From Gammaproteobacteria bacterium (GTDB lineage Bacteria; Pseudomonadota; Gammaproteobacteria; SZUA-152), in contig JAUWVK010000002.1 of assembly GCA_030617485.1 (NCBI GenBank), forward strand, positions 1 to 35,308: DNA of 35,308 nucleotides. Reading direction: 5' to 3'. A program made the translations under genes and the position numbers. The notes under the pieces are model-generated. The model was given only the letters and a program-made list of their open reading frames with translations, was not told where the DNA came from and did not search any database. Shown here piece after piece: positions 1 through 6,999 of the stretch. Numbering within the stretch: the first letter of the stretch is position 1; every line of letters begins with the position of its first letter.

Positions 1-1188
1 CTAGCGTTTTAAAGCTTCAATGGCAGACCTAACCTGATCAACATCGATGGTAGCAGCAGACTCTTCATTGACGAGTTCAAATAACGGAATCAGGTCTTCC
101 AGCAATTTGGGAAGGTGAGGCATAACCCTGTGAAGGTTACCGTGGCTAATCATGGACATAGCCTCGTCCAGATCGGGACACAACATGTCCACATCCACTT
201 CACTATCGTTACTCTTTTTATCGGCAGCACAAAAGCGATTACGGCCGCCTTCTTTTGCGATCTCAAGGCGCGCATCAGCCTCAGCCAACACATCGACAAG
301 ATTATCGCCATCCTGAGGAACCAAAGCGATACCAATACTGATGGTGACATCAACAGGGCTCCCTTCATAATCCAGCTCCAGTGCTTCAATGGCCTTGCGC
401 AAACGCTCAGCCAGAACGATGGCCGCCAGACGGTTTGTGTAAGGTGAGCCCACTGCAAATTCTTCACCCCCAACACGAGCCACCAAATCCTCATCACGAA
501 TGGTTTCAGCCAGCGTCTCCGCCACCTTGCTTAGCACATAATCTCCGGCAGAATTACTATGTGAGACATTAATCGTCTTGAGATGATCAATATCTATCTT
601 CAACACAGCAAAATATTCCTTTTGCCGACGCATCAATGAAATTTGTTTGGTGGCAACCTGATGGAAAAAACTCCGGTTAGGTAAACCAGTCAGAACATCG
701 TTACTGGACTGCTCGCGGAGCTCCTGCTGGCTCTTTTCCAGCAGACGCATGGCCTTTGCCAGTTTGCGTTGAGCCTGCAAGCGCGCCAAAAACTCGACCT
801 TGTCACTATCCTTTGCAAGGAAATCATTGGCACCTGCCTGAAATGCTCTTTCCCTGGCATCGGTATCATCAGCCGCCGTCACCATAATGACAGGCAAATT
901 TTGTATTCGCTCGACTTCGCTATTTCGTATGCGCTCAACCAGTCCATAACCATCCAGTTCAGGCATCGACAGATCACTGACCACTACTTCGATACTCTCA
1001 TCATTCAGGATTTGCTCCCAGGCCTCCTCACCATTAGAGGCCTCGAGCGGAGTAAATTCATCCCTCACGTAACGAGTTAGTGAAACTCGTATCGTTGGCG
1101 AATCATCGACAATCAAAATACAGGGCAAGGCTTTGCTACCAGCCTCTTCACCTGTGGATTGATCTACCGTTGTGGACTTGTCACTCAT
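1..1188 (-). CDS. Response regulator–GGDEF diguanylate cyclase
   Basis: Predicted cytoplasmic two-component output protein that makes c-di-GMP from GTP. Residues about 21–140 form a receiver domain: acidic pair D28/D29, phospho-acceptor D72, T104 and K126. A helical linker (about 140–160) leads into a GGDEF domain (about 160–320) with signature GGEEF at 240–244. An inhibitory I-site RDED (231–234) sits exactly five residues upstream, so product feedback is expected. Metal-binding D199 and guanine-contacting N207 and D216 are present, but the usual ND-x-x-GH stretch reads NVSHSN. A 75-residue tail after the catalytic domain is not recognised. PleD-like single-receiver architecture; no cognate kinase is adjacent. 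It lies 98 nt downstream of folK on the same strand and ends at the first base of the window, where the stop codon is complete. The call is firm; the input signal is unknown. Confidence 0.93.
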   Translation of the reverse strand: MSDKSTTVDQSTGEEAGSKALPCILIVDDSPTIRVSLTRYVRDEFTPLEASNGEEAWEQILNDESIEVVVSDLSMPELDGYGLVERIRNSEVERIQNLPVIMVTAADDTDARERAFQAGANDFLAKDSDKVEFLARLQAQRKLAKAMRLLEKSQQELREQSSNDVLTGLPNRSFFHQVATKQISLMRRQKEYFAVLKIDIDHLKTINVSHSNSAGDYVLSKVAETLAETIRDEDLVARVGGEEFAVGSPYTNRLAAIVLAERLRKAIEALELDYEGSPVDVTISIGIALVPQDGDNLVDVLAEADARLEIAKEGGRNRFCAADKKSNDSEVDVDMLCPDLDEAMSMISHGNLHRVMPHLPKLLEDLIPLFELVNEESAATIDVDQVRSAIEALKR

Positions 1189-1286
1189 TTGCTGGCTTTT
1201 ATCCGGTTAAACCTTGTAAACATTACTGTTTTGCATGTCAATTAATAGCAGGGCGCCCGTTACGGCATTAGCACGTTAAATAAACT

Positions 1287-1775
1287 TTACCATTGAAAGT
1301 GTATCGGCAGCAGAGCCTGATTTCTTTTGTCAAAATCTTCCCACATGGCCAAAAAAGTTTCGCCTGTTTGCGGGTGTTTCATGGTCGGCTCCAGCTCCGA
1401 GAGTGGCCATAACACAAAGGCATAGCGAGGAATTTCATCCCGTGGCACATGGTAGCCCTTACCAGTAGCCACCAAATCACCGTAGAGTAATAGATCCAGA
1501 TCCAGAGTTCGTGAAGAAAAACGCTCGCTGCCTCGCTGGCGCCCATGAGCTTCCTCAATCTCAGCCAGAGTCTCAATAACCTGGTCGACACTATCTGACG
1601 TATCAAAAGCTGCCACCAGGTTATAAAAAGCAGCCCCTTCAAACCCAACGGCCTCACTTTCGTAAACCGAGGACAACTGTAATTCACCGTACTTTTCACG
1701 CAGATCCACCACACCGGCTCGCACGCTGGCGTCCCGATCAATATTACTGCCTATCCCAACAAACACTCTGGGCAT
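1287..1775 (-). CDS. folK: 2-amino-4-hydroxy-6-hydroxymethyldihydropteridine pyrophosphokinase (HPPK)
   Basis: Cytoplasmic folate-biosynthesis enzyme that transfers pyrophosphate from ATP to 6-hydroxymethyl-7,8-dihydropterin. The 162-residue length is normal for the family. The N-terminal GIGSN motif (residues 7–11), the arginine-rich segment followed by LDLDLLLYG (about 111–119), and the VPRDEIPRYAFVLWPL block are HPPK hallmarks; the two aspartates of LDLDL bind the Mg ions of ATP. The ATG is two bases after the folB stop, so the two genes are almost certainly co-transcribed and translationally coupled. FolB makes the substrate of FolK, which fits the pairing. Confidence 0.95.
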   Translation of the reverse strand: MPRVFVGIGSNIDRDASVRAGVVDLREKYGELQLSSVYESEAVGFEGAAFYNLVAAFDTSDSVDQVIETLAEIEEAHGRQRGSERFSSRTLDLDLLLYGDLVATGKGYHVPRDEIPRYAFVLWPLSELEPTMKHPQTGETFLAMWEDFDKRNQALLPIHFQW

Positions 1776-1777
1776 AA

Positions 1778-2134
1778 TCAGCTCTGCTCACCGCGCTCAA
1801 TCACAATACCCACATCACCGGCGTAACGTACCGCACCCTTTTTATTGACGCGCAGGCGCAGCCATTTAACATCAAACTCATTGAGCACAATTTCCGCCAC
1901 GCGCTCGGCCAGCGTCTCCACCAGCTGGAAATCGCTATCACCAACGAACTCAATCAGCCGCTTGGCGACAGCCTTGTAATTAAGCGTATCCTCAATGGCA
2001 TCCGTACGAGCCGCATTGGCAATATCCGCACCCATGTCCAGATCGAGAATGATTGACTGCTTTTCTTTGCGCTCCCAATCATAGATGCCAATAATGGTTT
2101 CAATGGTGAGATCGTGAAGGAAAATAATATCCAT
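1778..2134 (-). CDS. folB: Dihydroneopterin aldolase
   Basis: Folate-pathway enzyme that cleaves 7,8-dihydroneopterin to 6-hydroxymethyldihydropterin and glycolaldehyde. The 118-residue protein starts MDIIFLHDL and contains the family pattern GIYDWER near residue 15–21, the ETLAERVA helix, and the C-terminal KKGAVRYAGDVGIVIER block with the catalytic lysine region. An open frame extends upstream to 2275, but the ATG at 2134 is chosen because it gives the usual family length and is preceded by GGAG at a good distance; the extra 47 residues look non-coding and would overlap plsY. It leads the folB–folK pair and is divergent from plsY, a common gammaproteobacterial arrangement. Confidence 0.94.
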   Translation of the reverse strand: MDIIFLHDLTIETIIGIYDWERKEKQSIILDLDMGADIANAARTDAIEDTLNYKAVAKRLIEFVGDSDFQLVETLAERVAEIVLNEFDVKWLRLRVNKKGAVRYAGDVGIVIERGEQS

Positions 2135-2229
2135 ACTGACTCCAATAGTTAGGTGCAAATGATAACGGTTTGAATATTGGCAGACCAGCGTACTTGACCA
2201 ACCCATGGCAGACTGCGCGATAATAGGAC

Positions 2230-2811
2230 ATGCTTGAAAATATTCTAATTTTTGCCGGCTACCTTGCGGGCTCACTCTCCGCAGCCATCATCACCTGTCG
2301 GATCATGGGACTGCCTGATCCTCGCACTCAGGGCTCAAACAACCCCGGCGCCACAAATGTGCTTCGGGTTGGTGGTAAAAAAGCTGCCGCAATCACACTA
2401 TTTGGTGATGCCATTAAAGGCGTCATTCCGGTGGTTACCGCACAGCTTATGGGTATGCCACCACTTATTCTTGCCCTTACTGCTCTGGCTGCATTTCTTG
2501 GTCACCTGTACCCGGTATTTTTCAATTTCCGCGGAGGCAAAGGTGTTGCGACTGCCTTCGGAGTATTAATTACCCTGGCATGGCCTGTTGGAATCGCCTT
2601 ACTGGCCACCTGGCTAGTCATGGCCAAAGTATTCAATATCTCTTCACTGGCAGCATTAGCGGCTGCCTGCCTGTCACCTCTGTATATGTGGTGGTTACGC
2701 CCGGAACAGGAATTCATCATTGTCGCCGCCATCATCAGCGTGATGTTGTTATGGCGGCATCGATCTAATATTCGGAATTTGATGGCGGGGACAGAGGGGG
2801 GAATTCGCTAA
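2230..2811 (+). CDS. plsY: Glycerol-3-phosphate acyltransferase PlsY
   Basis: Inner-membrane enzyme that transfers an acyl group from acyl-phosphate to glycerol-3-phosphate, making lysophosphatidate for phospholipid synthesis. The 193-residue polytopic protein has the three PlsY signatures: a first GS-containing segment near the N-terminus (AGSLSAA), the GSNNPGATNVLR block at about residues 35–46 for glycerol-phosphate binding, and the GHLYPVFFNFRGGKGVATA segment in the middle. About five hydrophobic helices are visible. It is transcribed away from folB; the 95-nt gap must hold both promoters. gpsA, which supplies glycerol-3-phosphate, is elsewhere in the window (25145–26179). Length is typical for gammaproteobacteria. 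Confidence 0.95.
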   Translation: MLENILIFAGYLAGSLSAAIITCRIMGLPDPRTQGSNNPGATNVLRVGGKKAAAITLFGDAIKGVIPVVTAQLMGMPPLILALTALAAFLGHLYPVFFNFRGGKGVATAFGVLITLAWPVGIALLATWLVMAKVFNISSLAALAAACLSPLYMWWLRPEQEFIIVAAIISVMLLWRHRSNIRNLMAGTEGGIR

Positions 2812-2880
2812 TACTCTGTTTTTTAACACTAAAGCCCACCTCATAACCGCCGATAACCTAAATAGGCTGAGGAGGTATGT

Positions 2881-3453
2881 ATGCGTGACATCAAGCTACA
2901 ACCCACATCCACCGCTCACTGGCATGAATTAGTCTGTGAAGCGGAAGACAAATCTCATCGTCACCTGGGCGAAGAGGTGCAGAGTTATTTAGTTTTTCTT
3001 TTGCAGCGCTTCCTTAGTAAACCAGATTTAGCCGTACGAATTCTTGCCCTGGATTACCTCAACGGGCTTCGCGAGTCCGGCCACCGCCAGATTGAAAAAC
3101 TACGTGATGTGGGTGACATTTGTTTGCTGCACGCAGGGTTTTTCCCTCAACGTGCAAGAGCCCGATTAGTAAATACTAACTACTATGTTGATCTCGGCAT
3201 CGGCGCTTATTATCAGTTACACCACAACACACCCCATCAACAGGGCCAGCTTTATGAACACATGTACGAAAGTTTTGTTCCGGCAATGGACGTTTTGCAA
3301 ACCATAAGAAGTTTTGAAAACGAACAACCCCTGTACGACGCATTAACGGCGTACGAACTGTGGGAACACACAGGAAGTGTTCAGGCGAAACAACAATTAC
3401 AACGCGTTACTCAAGCTACGCCCACTAGAATTATTGATAAGCAAAAACATTAA
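2881..3453 (+). CDS. Hypothetical protein, 190 aa
   Basis: I do not recognise the family. It is a soluble, His- and Gln-rich protein with no signal peptide or membrane segment. The middle (about residues 35–115) looks helical, with LVFLLQRFL, a LALDYLNGLRESG stretch and a YYVDLGIGAYYQL stretch. The reading frame is well supported: a very strong Shine-Dalgarno (GAGGAGGT at about 2869–2876) sits just before the ATG at 2881. It follows plsY by 69 nt on the same strand and could be read through from it. Its stop codon directly abuts the stop codon of the convergent membrane-protein gene, with no spacer base. Codon use looks like the neighbours. Confidence 0.75.
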   Translation: MRDIKLQPTSTAHWHELVCEAEDKSHRHLGEEVQSYLVFLLQRFLSKPDLAVRILALDYLNGLRESGHRQIEKLRDVGDICLLHAGFFPQRARARLVNTNYYVDLGIGAYYQLHHNTPHQQGQLYEHMYESFVPAMDVLQTIRSFENEQPLYDALTAYELWEHTGSVQAKQQLQRVTQATPTRIIDKQKH

Positions 3454-3786
3454 TCAATTTATTTTTTCCACTATCGCCTGATCATCCAGCGCAAGATCCG
3501 CTGCCACTATCGCCGTAAACACTACTCGACAATCGGGACGTCGCCCCAATAGCAACTTCGTCAGGAAAAAACCTACCTTCTTAAGAAACACCAACATAAG
3601 TGCCATCAATATAGCGGTAATTGTCTCGAACCAGACCAACACCATTGAAGCCTTGTCCACAAACATGGCAAAGGTAAAAAAGTAAATCAGCAGGGTCATG
3701 CCAATCAATACACCGATAGTAACTACCAGATTCTCGTGGGTTTTTTTAATGCGCCGTATGGCGTTAAGAGTTTCTTGCTCAGACAT
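3454..3786 (-). CDS. Small two-helix inner-membrane protein, unknown function
   Basis: 110-residue protein with two strong hydrophobic segments, at about residues 20–42 (VVTIGVLIGMTLLIYFF) and about 50–70 (VWFETITAILMALMLVFL), and short charged ends, so it is probably a hairpin in the inner membrane. The N-terminus (MSEQETLNAIRRIKKTHENL) is amphipathic and cytoplasmic by the positive-inside rule. No domain is recognised. It is convergent with the preceding gene with zero intergenic bases, and is divergent from the PP-loop operon, from which it is separated by about 250 nt. Confidence 0.6.
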   Translation of the reverse strand: MSEQETLNAIRRIKKTHENLVVTIGVLIGMTLLIYFFTFAMFVDKASMVLVWFETITAILMALMLVFLKKVGFFLTKLLLGRRPDCRVVFTAIVAADLALDDQAIVEKIN

Positions 3787-3951
3787 GTTTTACAGCTTCC
3801 ATTGGTTATTGTTTGCCACTTTTTAACGAAACGTTAACAAAACGCCTTATCACTAATGACGATTAGCTAGAATTCTAGCAAAAACTGTCTAATCTGGCTC
3901 AGATTTCAACTTTGACCCACCTCAAAACAAGCCTCATCGGACAATTTGGTC

Positions 3952-3957
3952 TATAAT
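3952..3957 (+). promoter_or_regulatory. Candidate -10 element for the PP-loop/TusA/CDF operon
   Basis: A perfect TATAAT hexamer lies in the 253-nt divergent intergenic region (3787–4039). It would place transcription start near 3964, about 75 nt before the PP-loop gene. No convincing -35 hexamer is present at 16–18 nt spacing, so this is a tentative call. The rest of the gap is AT-rich with no obvious hairpin. Confidence 0.3.
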
Positions 3958-4039
3958 CGCCCGCTCTTTTAGCGACTCACCAAACCAGTTAAACACTAAT
4001 TTTTTAGCGCGTATTCCCAAACCACCTATTCCCGAAACC

Positions 4040-5092
4040 ATGAACACTCAACGCAAAGCTATTTCGCTGATCTCCGGTGGACTTGATTCCATGCTGGCGA
4101 CCAAAGCCATCATGGATCAGGGCATTCATGTCGAGGGTATTAATTTTTATACTGGTTTTTGCGTGGAAGGCCATACCCACGCGATTCGCAAAAAAGACAA
4201 GGCTAAACCTAAACGCAACAACGCCCTCTGGGTTGCGGAACAGCTAGGCATCAAGCTTCATATCATCGACATCATCGAAGAATACAAGGATGTGGTGATT
4301 AACCCCAAACACGGTTACGGCAGCAACATGAACCCCTGTCTGGACTGCAAATGTTTCATGGTAAAAAAGGCTCACGAATGGATTCAGGAAAATGACTTTG
4401 ATTTTATTATCACCGGCGAAGTCGTAGGCCAACGACCCATGTCACAACGGCGCGATACCATGCCGGTAATCCAGCGAGAATCTGGTGCTGAGGATCAGTT
4501 GCTCCGTCCCCTGTGTGCCCAAATACTGCCTGAAACCCTGCCCGAACGAGAAGGCTGGGTTAACCGTGAACAACTGTTTGGCTTCAATGGCCGCGGCCGC
4601 AAACCACAAATTGCTCTGGCAGGAGAAATGGGCATAGAAGATTATGCTCAACCCGCCGGTGGTTGCTGCTTTCTTACCGATTCGGCTTACTCGAATAAAC
4701 TGGCCGACCTGTGGACGAGTCGTGGCGAGCGTGACTATGAACTTGATGACATTATGTTGCTCAAAGTGGGCCGACATCTGCGTCCTCGACCCCATTTCAA
4801 ACTGATTGTCGGTCGCGAGGAAGGCGAAAATCGTTTTCTGGAAGGTTATCGCAAACAATTCACACACTTGATCCCGGTTAGCCATCCAGGCCCACTGGTA
4901 CTGATCGATGGCAACATCAATAAAGAAGACCTGGAAATCGCAGCACGACTCACGGCTCGCTTTAGTCAGGGTAAAAAAGCGGCCAGCGTACGAGTGGAAG
5001 TACACATTAAAAATGGAGAAACAACAGAAATGACTGAAATGGACGTCACCCCATACCAGATAGAAGATATTCCTACGGAGTGGTATCTATGA
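4040..5092 (+). CDS. PP-loop ATP-pyrophosphatase, tRNA thiolation (ThiI/MnmA/TtuA)-like
   Basis: 350-residue cytoplasmic protein. The N-terminal PP-loop ISGGLDSM (residues 11–18) marks an enzyme that adenylates its substrate, as tRNA-thiolating enzymes do. It has a C100-x-x-C103-x-C105 cluster in NPCLDCKCFM and a second pair C209-C210 in PAGGCCFL. The spacing resembles the CxxC…C ligands of Fe-S dependent thiolases of the TtuA/TtcA group, but cluster binding here is inference. The C-terminal part (about 245–350) is a separate domain seen in PP-loop/NFACT-like RNA-binding proteins and lacks the THUMP domain of classical ThiI. It is coupled to a TusA-like sulfur carrier by an ATGA overlap, consistent with sulfur delivery to RNA. 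The exact target nucleotide is unknown. No strong Shine-Dalgarno precedes the ATG. Confidence 0.82.
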   Translation: MNTQRKAISLISGGLDSMLATKAIMDQGIHVEGINFYTGFCVEGHTHAIRKKDKAKPKRNNALWVAEQLGIKLHIIDIIEEYKDVVINPKHGYGSNMNPCLDCKCFMVKKAHEWIQENDFDFIITGEVVGQRPMSQRRDTMPVIQRESGAEDQLLRPLCAQILPETLPEREGWVNREQLFGFNGRGRKPQIALAGEMGIEDYAQPAGGCCFLTDSAYSNKLADLWTSRGERDYELDDIMLLKVGRHLRPRPHFKLIVGREEGENRFLEGYRKQFTHLIPVSHPGPLVLIDGNINKEDLEIAARLTARFSQGKKAASVRVEVHIKNGETTEMTEMDVTPYQIEDIPTEWYL

Positions 5093-5373
5093 TCGCCAGC
5101 AAACGGAACTCTAACAAAATCACTGCTCGCAAACAGACCCATCACAAACTGGATGCGCGCAATGTACTCTGCCCCCTGCCCGTGATTCGCACCCAGAATA
5201 TGGTGCTAACTCTACCGGAGGGCGACACCCTGGATGTTAGCTGCACAGACCCCGGTGCGTTATGTGATATCCCTGCCTGGTGCCGGATTAATGGCCATGA
5301 AATTGTTGAGGCGCGCATTACTGACCCTGACACGAATGAAGTGTTGATCTCTATTCGGGTAGGGAAAGGTTAA
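5089..5373 (+). CDS. TusA-family sulfur carrier protein
   Basis: 94-residue protein of the TusA/SirA fold. The key motif is LDARNVLCPLPV at residues 21–32: the CPxP cysteine C28 would carry a persulfide. The DPGALCDIPAWCRINGHEI segment is the second family signature and adds cysteines C52, C59 and C65. A 20-residue basic N-terminal extension precedes the fold. The ATG at 5089 overlaps the TGA of the upstream PP-loop gene (ATGA), so translational coupling is likely; a GTG three codons upstream is an alternative start. TusA proteins pass sulfur between a desulfurase or rhodanese and a tRNA-thiolating or Dsr/Hdr sulfur-oxidation partner. Here the neighbour suggests the PP-loop enzyme as partner. 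It need not be the housekeeping TusA, so no symbol is given. Confidence 0.88.
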   Translation: MIASKRNSNKITARKQTHHKLDARNVLCPLPVIRTQNMVLTLPEGDTLDVSCTDPGALCDIPAWCRINGHEIVEARITDPDTNEVLISIRVGKG

Positions 5374-5382
5374 GGATTAACG

Positions 5383-6552
5383 ATGGGTCATAGCCATCAT
5401 CATGCCCACCTGAGCGAGTTAAACGAGGAACGCTATCAGGAGGCTCGCAAGGTCACCCTGGTTGGCTCTGCCGTTGATTTACTTCTGGGTGTAGCCAAAA
5501 TTGTTGTTGGAGTTACCGCCAACTCTCAGGCCCTGATCGCCGATGGTATTCATTCGTTCTCTGATCTAGCCACTGACGGCCTGGTTTTGTTCGCCGTCAA
5601 ACATGGCCGCCGCGAAGCCGATGAGAAACACCCCTACGGCCATGGCCGTATCGAAACCCTGACCACAGTCATTCTTGGCGTTGCCCTTATCGGTGTGGCC
5701 ATCGGTATCGCCTATGATGCCAGCCTGCGCCTGATGCACCCCGAATTACTGATGCACCCGGGCTGGTTAGCCCTCGTGGTCGCCACGATTTCCATTGGCA
5801 GCAAAGAAGCCATTTACCAATACACTATCCGTATCGCTGAAAAACATAACTCCAACCTGTTGCGCGCCAATGCCTGGCACAGCCGCTCCGATGCGATTTC
5901 ATCGGTGATTGTGGTGATTGGAGTATTGGGTAGTATGGCGGGATTCGAGTATCTCGATGCCCTGGCTGCCGTCGGCGTTGGTTTGATGGTGGGTAAAATC
6001 GGCTTTGACCTGGCCTGGAAAAGTACTCAGGAACTCATCGATACCGCCATGGAACCAGATGAAATCGAACAAATCACCAAAGCCATTCAGTCCGTTGATG
6101 ACGTGGTTGCCCTGCACATGCTACGCACCCGGCGCATGGGCAGTGATGGCCTGGTGGACGTCCATATTCTGGTCAACCCGAAAATCAGCGTATCGGAAGG
6201 GCATCGTGTCAGCGACACGGTACGCGCCCAGATCATGCGAGAAGTAGAGGCGGTAACCGATGTCATGGTTCACATTGACCCGGAAGACGATGAAAAAGCA
6301 GCCCCATGCAGCGGCTTACCGCTGCGAAAAGAGGTGCTGGAACTCCTCAAACAACGCTGGCGGGGGCTGGAAGCAGCTAAATATGTCGAAGAAACCGTGC
6401 TTCACTACCTAGACGGGAAAATTCATGTCGAGTTATTATTACCGTTCGGTGAAACCAAGGATATCGCCGAGGCGCGATCGATGGCCGAGAAGCTAGATCG
6501 TCTTGCCCGGGAAGAAGAGTGCATCGCTGATGTTCAGATCCATTTTCACTGA
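5383..6552 (+). CDS. Cation diffusion facilitator family transporter
   Basis: 389-residue inner-membrane divalent-cation/proton antiporter. A His-rich start (HSHHHAH, residues 3–9) is followed by about six transmembrane helices (about 22–215). The TM2 and TM5 metal-site pairs are H57/D61 (HSFSD) and H166/D170 (HSRSD), an HD–HD site like zinc-type CDFs. The KHPYGHGRIET loop (82–92) is a family signature. The cytoplasmic C-terminus is unusually long: a first dimerisation domain (about 215–295) is followed by a second ferredoxin-like segment of about 75 residues ending in VQIHFH. It starts 9 nt after the TusA-like gene behind AAGGA, so it is third in the operon. The ion could be Zn, Fe or Mn; sequence alone does not decide. 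Confidence 0.9.
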   Translation: MGHSHHHAHLSELNEERYQEARKVTLVGSAVDLLLGVAKIVVGVTANSQALIADGIHSFSDLATDGLVLFAVKHGRREADEKHPYGHGRIETLTTVILGVALIGVAIGIAYDASLRLMHPELLMHPGWLALVVATISIGSKEAIYQYTIRIAEKHNSNLLRANAWHSRSDAISSVIVVIGVLGSMAGFEYLDALAAVGVGLMVGKIGFDLAWKSTQELIDTAMEPDEIEQITKAIQSVDDVVALHMLRTRRMGSDGLVDVHILVNPKISVSEGHRVSDTVRAQIMREVEAVTDVMVHIDPEDDEKAAPCSGLPLRKEVLELLKQRWRGLEAAKYVEETVLHYLDGKIHVELLLPFGETKDIAEARSMAEKLDRLAREEECIADVQIHFH

Positions 6553-6657
6553 ACCCACGACTATTTTCTTCAGAAACCATTTTAAACTAACGATGATTTT
6601 TAATTAACGTAGAATCATAAAAAAAGAGATAAAAAATATATAAACGCACTGACACTG

Positions 6658-6693
6658 TGCACCTATAAGCAACTTGCATTATATTAGTGCTAA
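6658..6693 (+). promoter_or_regulatory. NtrC (GlnG) enhancer sites upstream of glnA
   Basis: The segment 6674–6690 reads TTGCA, eight bases, GTGC, with the same spacing as the enterobacterial NtrC sites at glnA. Just upstream, TGCACC at 6658–6663 is a perfect half-site with a weaker partner. Relative to the predicted sigma-54 start near 6793 the centres fall near -110 and -130, close to the positions of the two strong NtrC sites at E. coli glnAp2. Function is inferred from motif and spacing. Confidence 0.55.
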
Positions 6694-6766
6694 TCAAAGA
6701 GGGAGAAAGCATAGCCAGGCTGGCAAAATATCAGCAACACACTGTTTTCATTGGTTAAGTTGTCTG

Positions 6767-6782
6767 TGGCATATTTCATGCA
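6767..6782 (+). promoter_or_regulatory. Sigma-54 promoter of glnA
   Basis: TGGCAT-ATTTC-ATGCA matches the -24/-12 consensus TGGCAC-N5-TTGCA with the invariant GG (6768–6769) and GC (6780–6781) separated by 10 bases. Start of transcription is expected near 6793, giving a leader of about 207 nt. The NtrC sites lie at the expected enhancer distance and ntrC is encoded nearby. Confidence 0.6.
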
Positions 6783-6832
6783 CTCCTGTTGATGATAAGA
6801 CGGGTTTCCACCAAATGTGGACTCGACAGGAG
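6783..6832 (+). ncRNA. Imperfect hairpin in the glnA leader region
   Basis: CTCCTGT (6783–6789) pairs with ACAGGAG (6826–6832). Inside, CGGGT (6801–6805) pairs with ACTCG (6821–6825), and CCAC (6808–6811) with GTGG (6817–6820) around loop CAAAT. The 5' side carries an 11-nt bulge. An alternative pairing of CGGGTTT with the downstream AAATTCCCG is possible. Transcripts from the predicted sigma-54 start would include only the inner stem; an upstream promoter would include all. It matches no riboswitch class that I can recall. Confidence 0.4.
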
Positions 6833-6999
6833 AGAAATTCCCGCTAGCTATTAGCTCCTTTTGTCAGGAATAGGAACAGATATCGACAAACACATTTTAG
6901 ATCTGCTGAGTAACACTCAGCAGATAACATTATTGACAAGCATTCTTATAAATAAACAGTTACCAATAATTTAGTTATAAACAATCAGGAGAGTTCACA

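Larger units (their letters stand above)
6553..6999 (+). other. Gene-free glnA control region
   Basis: This 447-nt gap holds no credible ORF. In order it contains an AT-rich stretch, two NtrC-like sites (6658–6693), two GG-N10-GC sigma-54-like matches (the better at 6767–6782), a long imperfect hairpin (6783–6832), and about 165 nt of leader ending in the AGGAG Shine-Dalgarno of glnA. No terminator for the upstream CDF operon is evident. Confidence 0.7.

Noticed and set aside
2135..2275. 47-residue N-terminal extension of FolB
   Set aside because: It exceeds the family length and overlaps plsY; ATG 2134 has a good GGAG.
4442..5005. 187-codon antisense ORF within the PP-loop gene
   Set aside because: Shadow frame of a conserved gene; no start signals or recognisable product.
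6721..6736. Second sigma-54-like match (TGGCAA-N5-CAGCA) upstream of glnA
   Set aside because: Spacing is right but the -12 part is poor; the match at 6767–6782 is closer to consensus and places the NtrC sites at canonical distance.
6783..6840. Hammerhead-ribozyme-like TTGATGA and GAAA near the glnA hairpin
   Set aside because: The core needs CTGANGA outside a closing stem followed by GAAA; the order of stems here does not fit.
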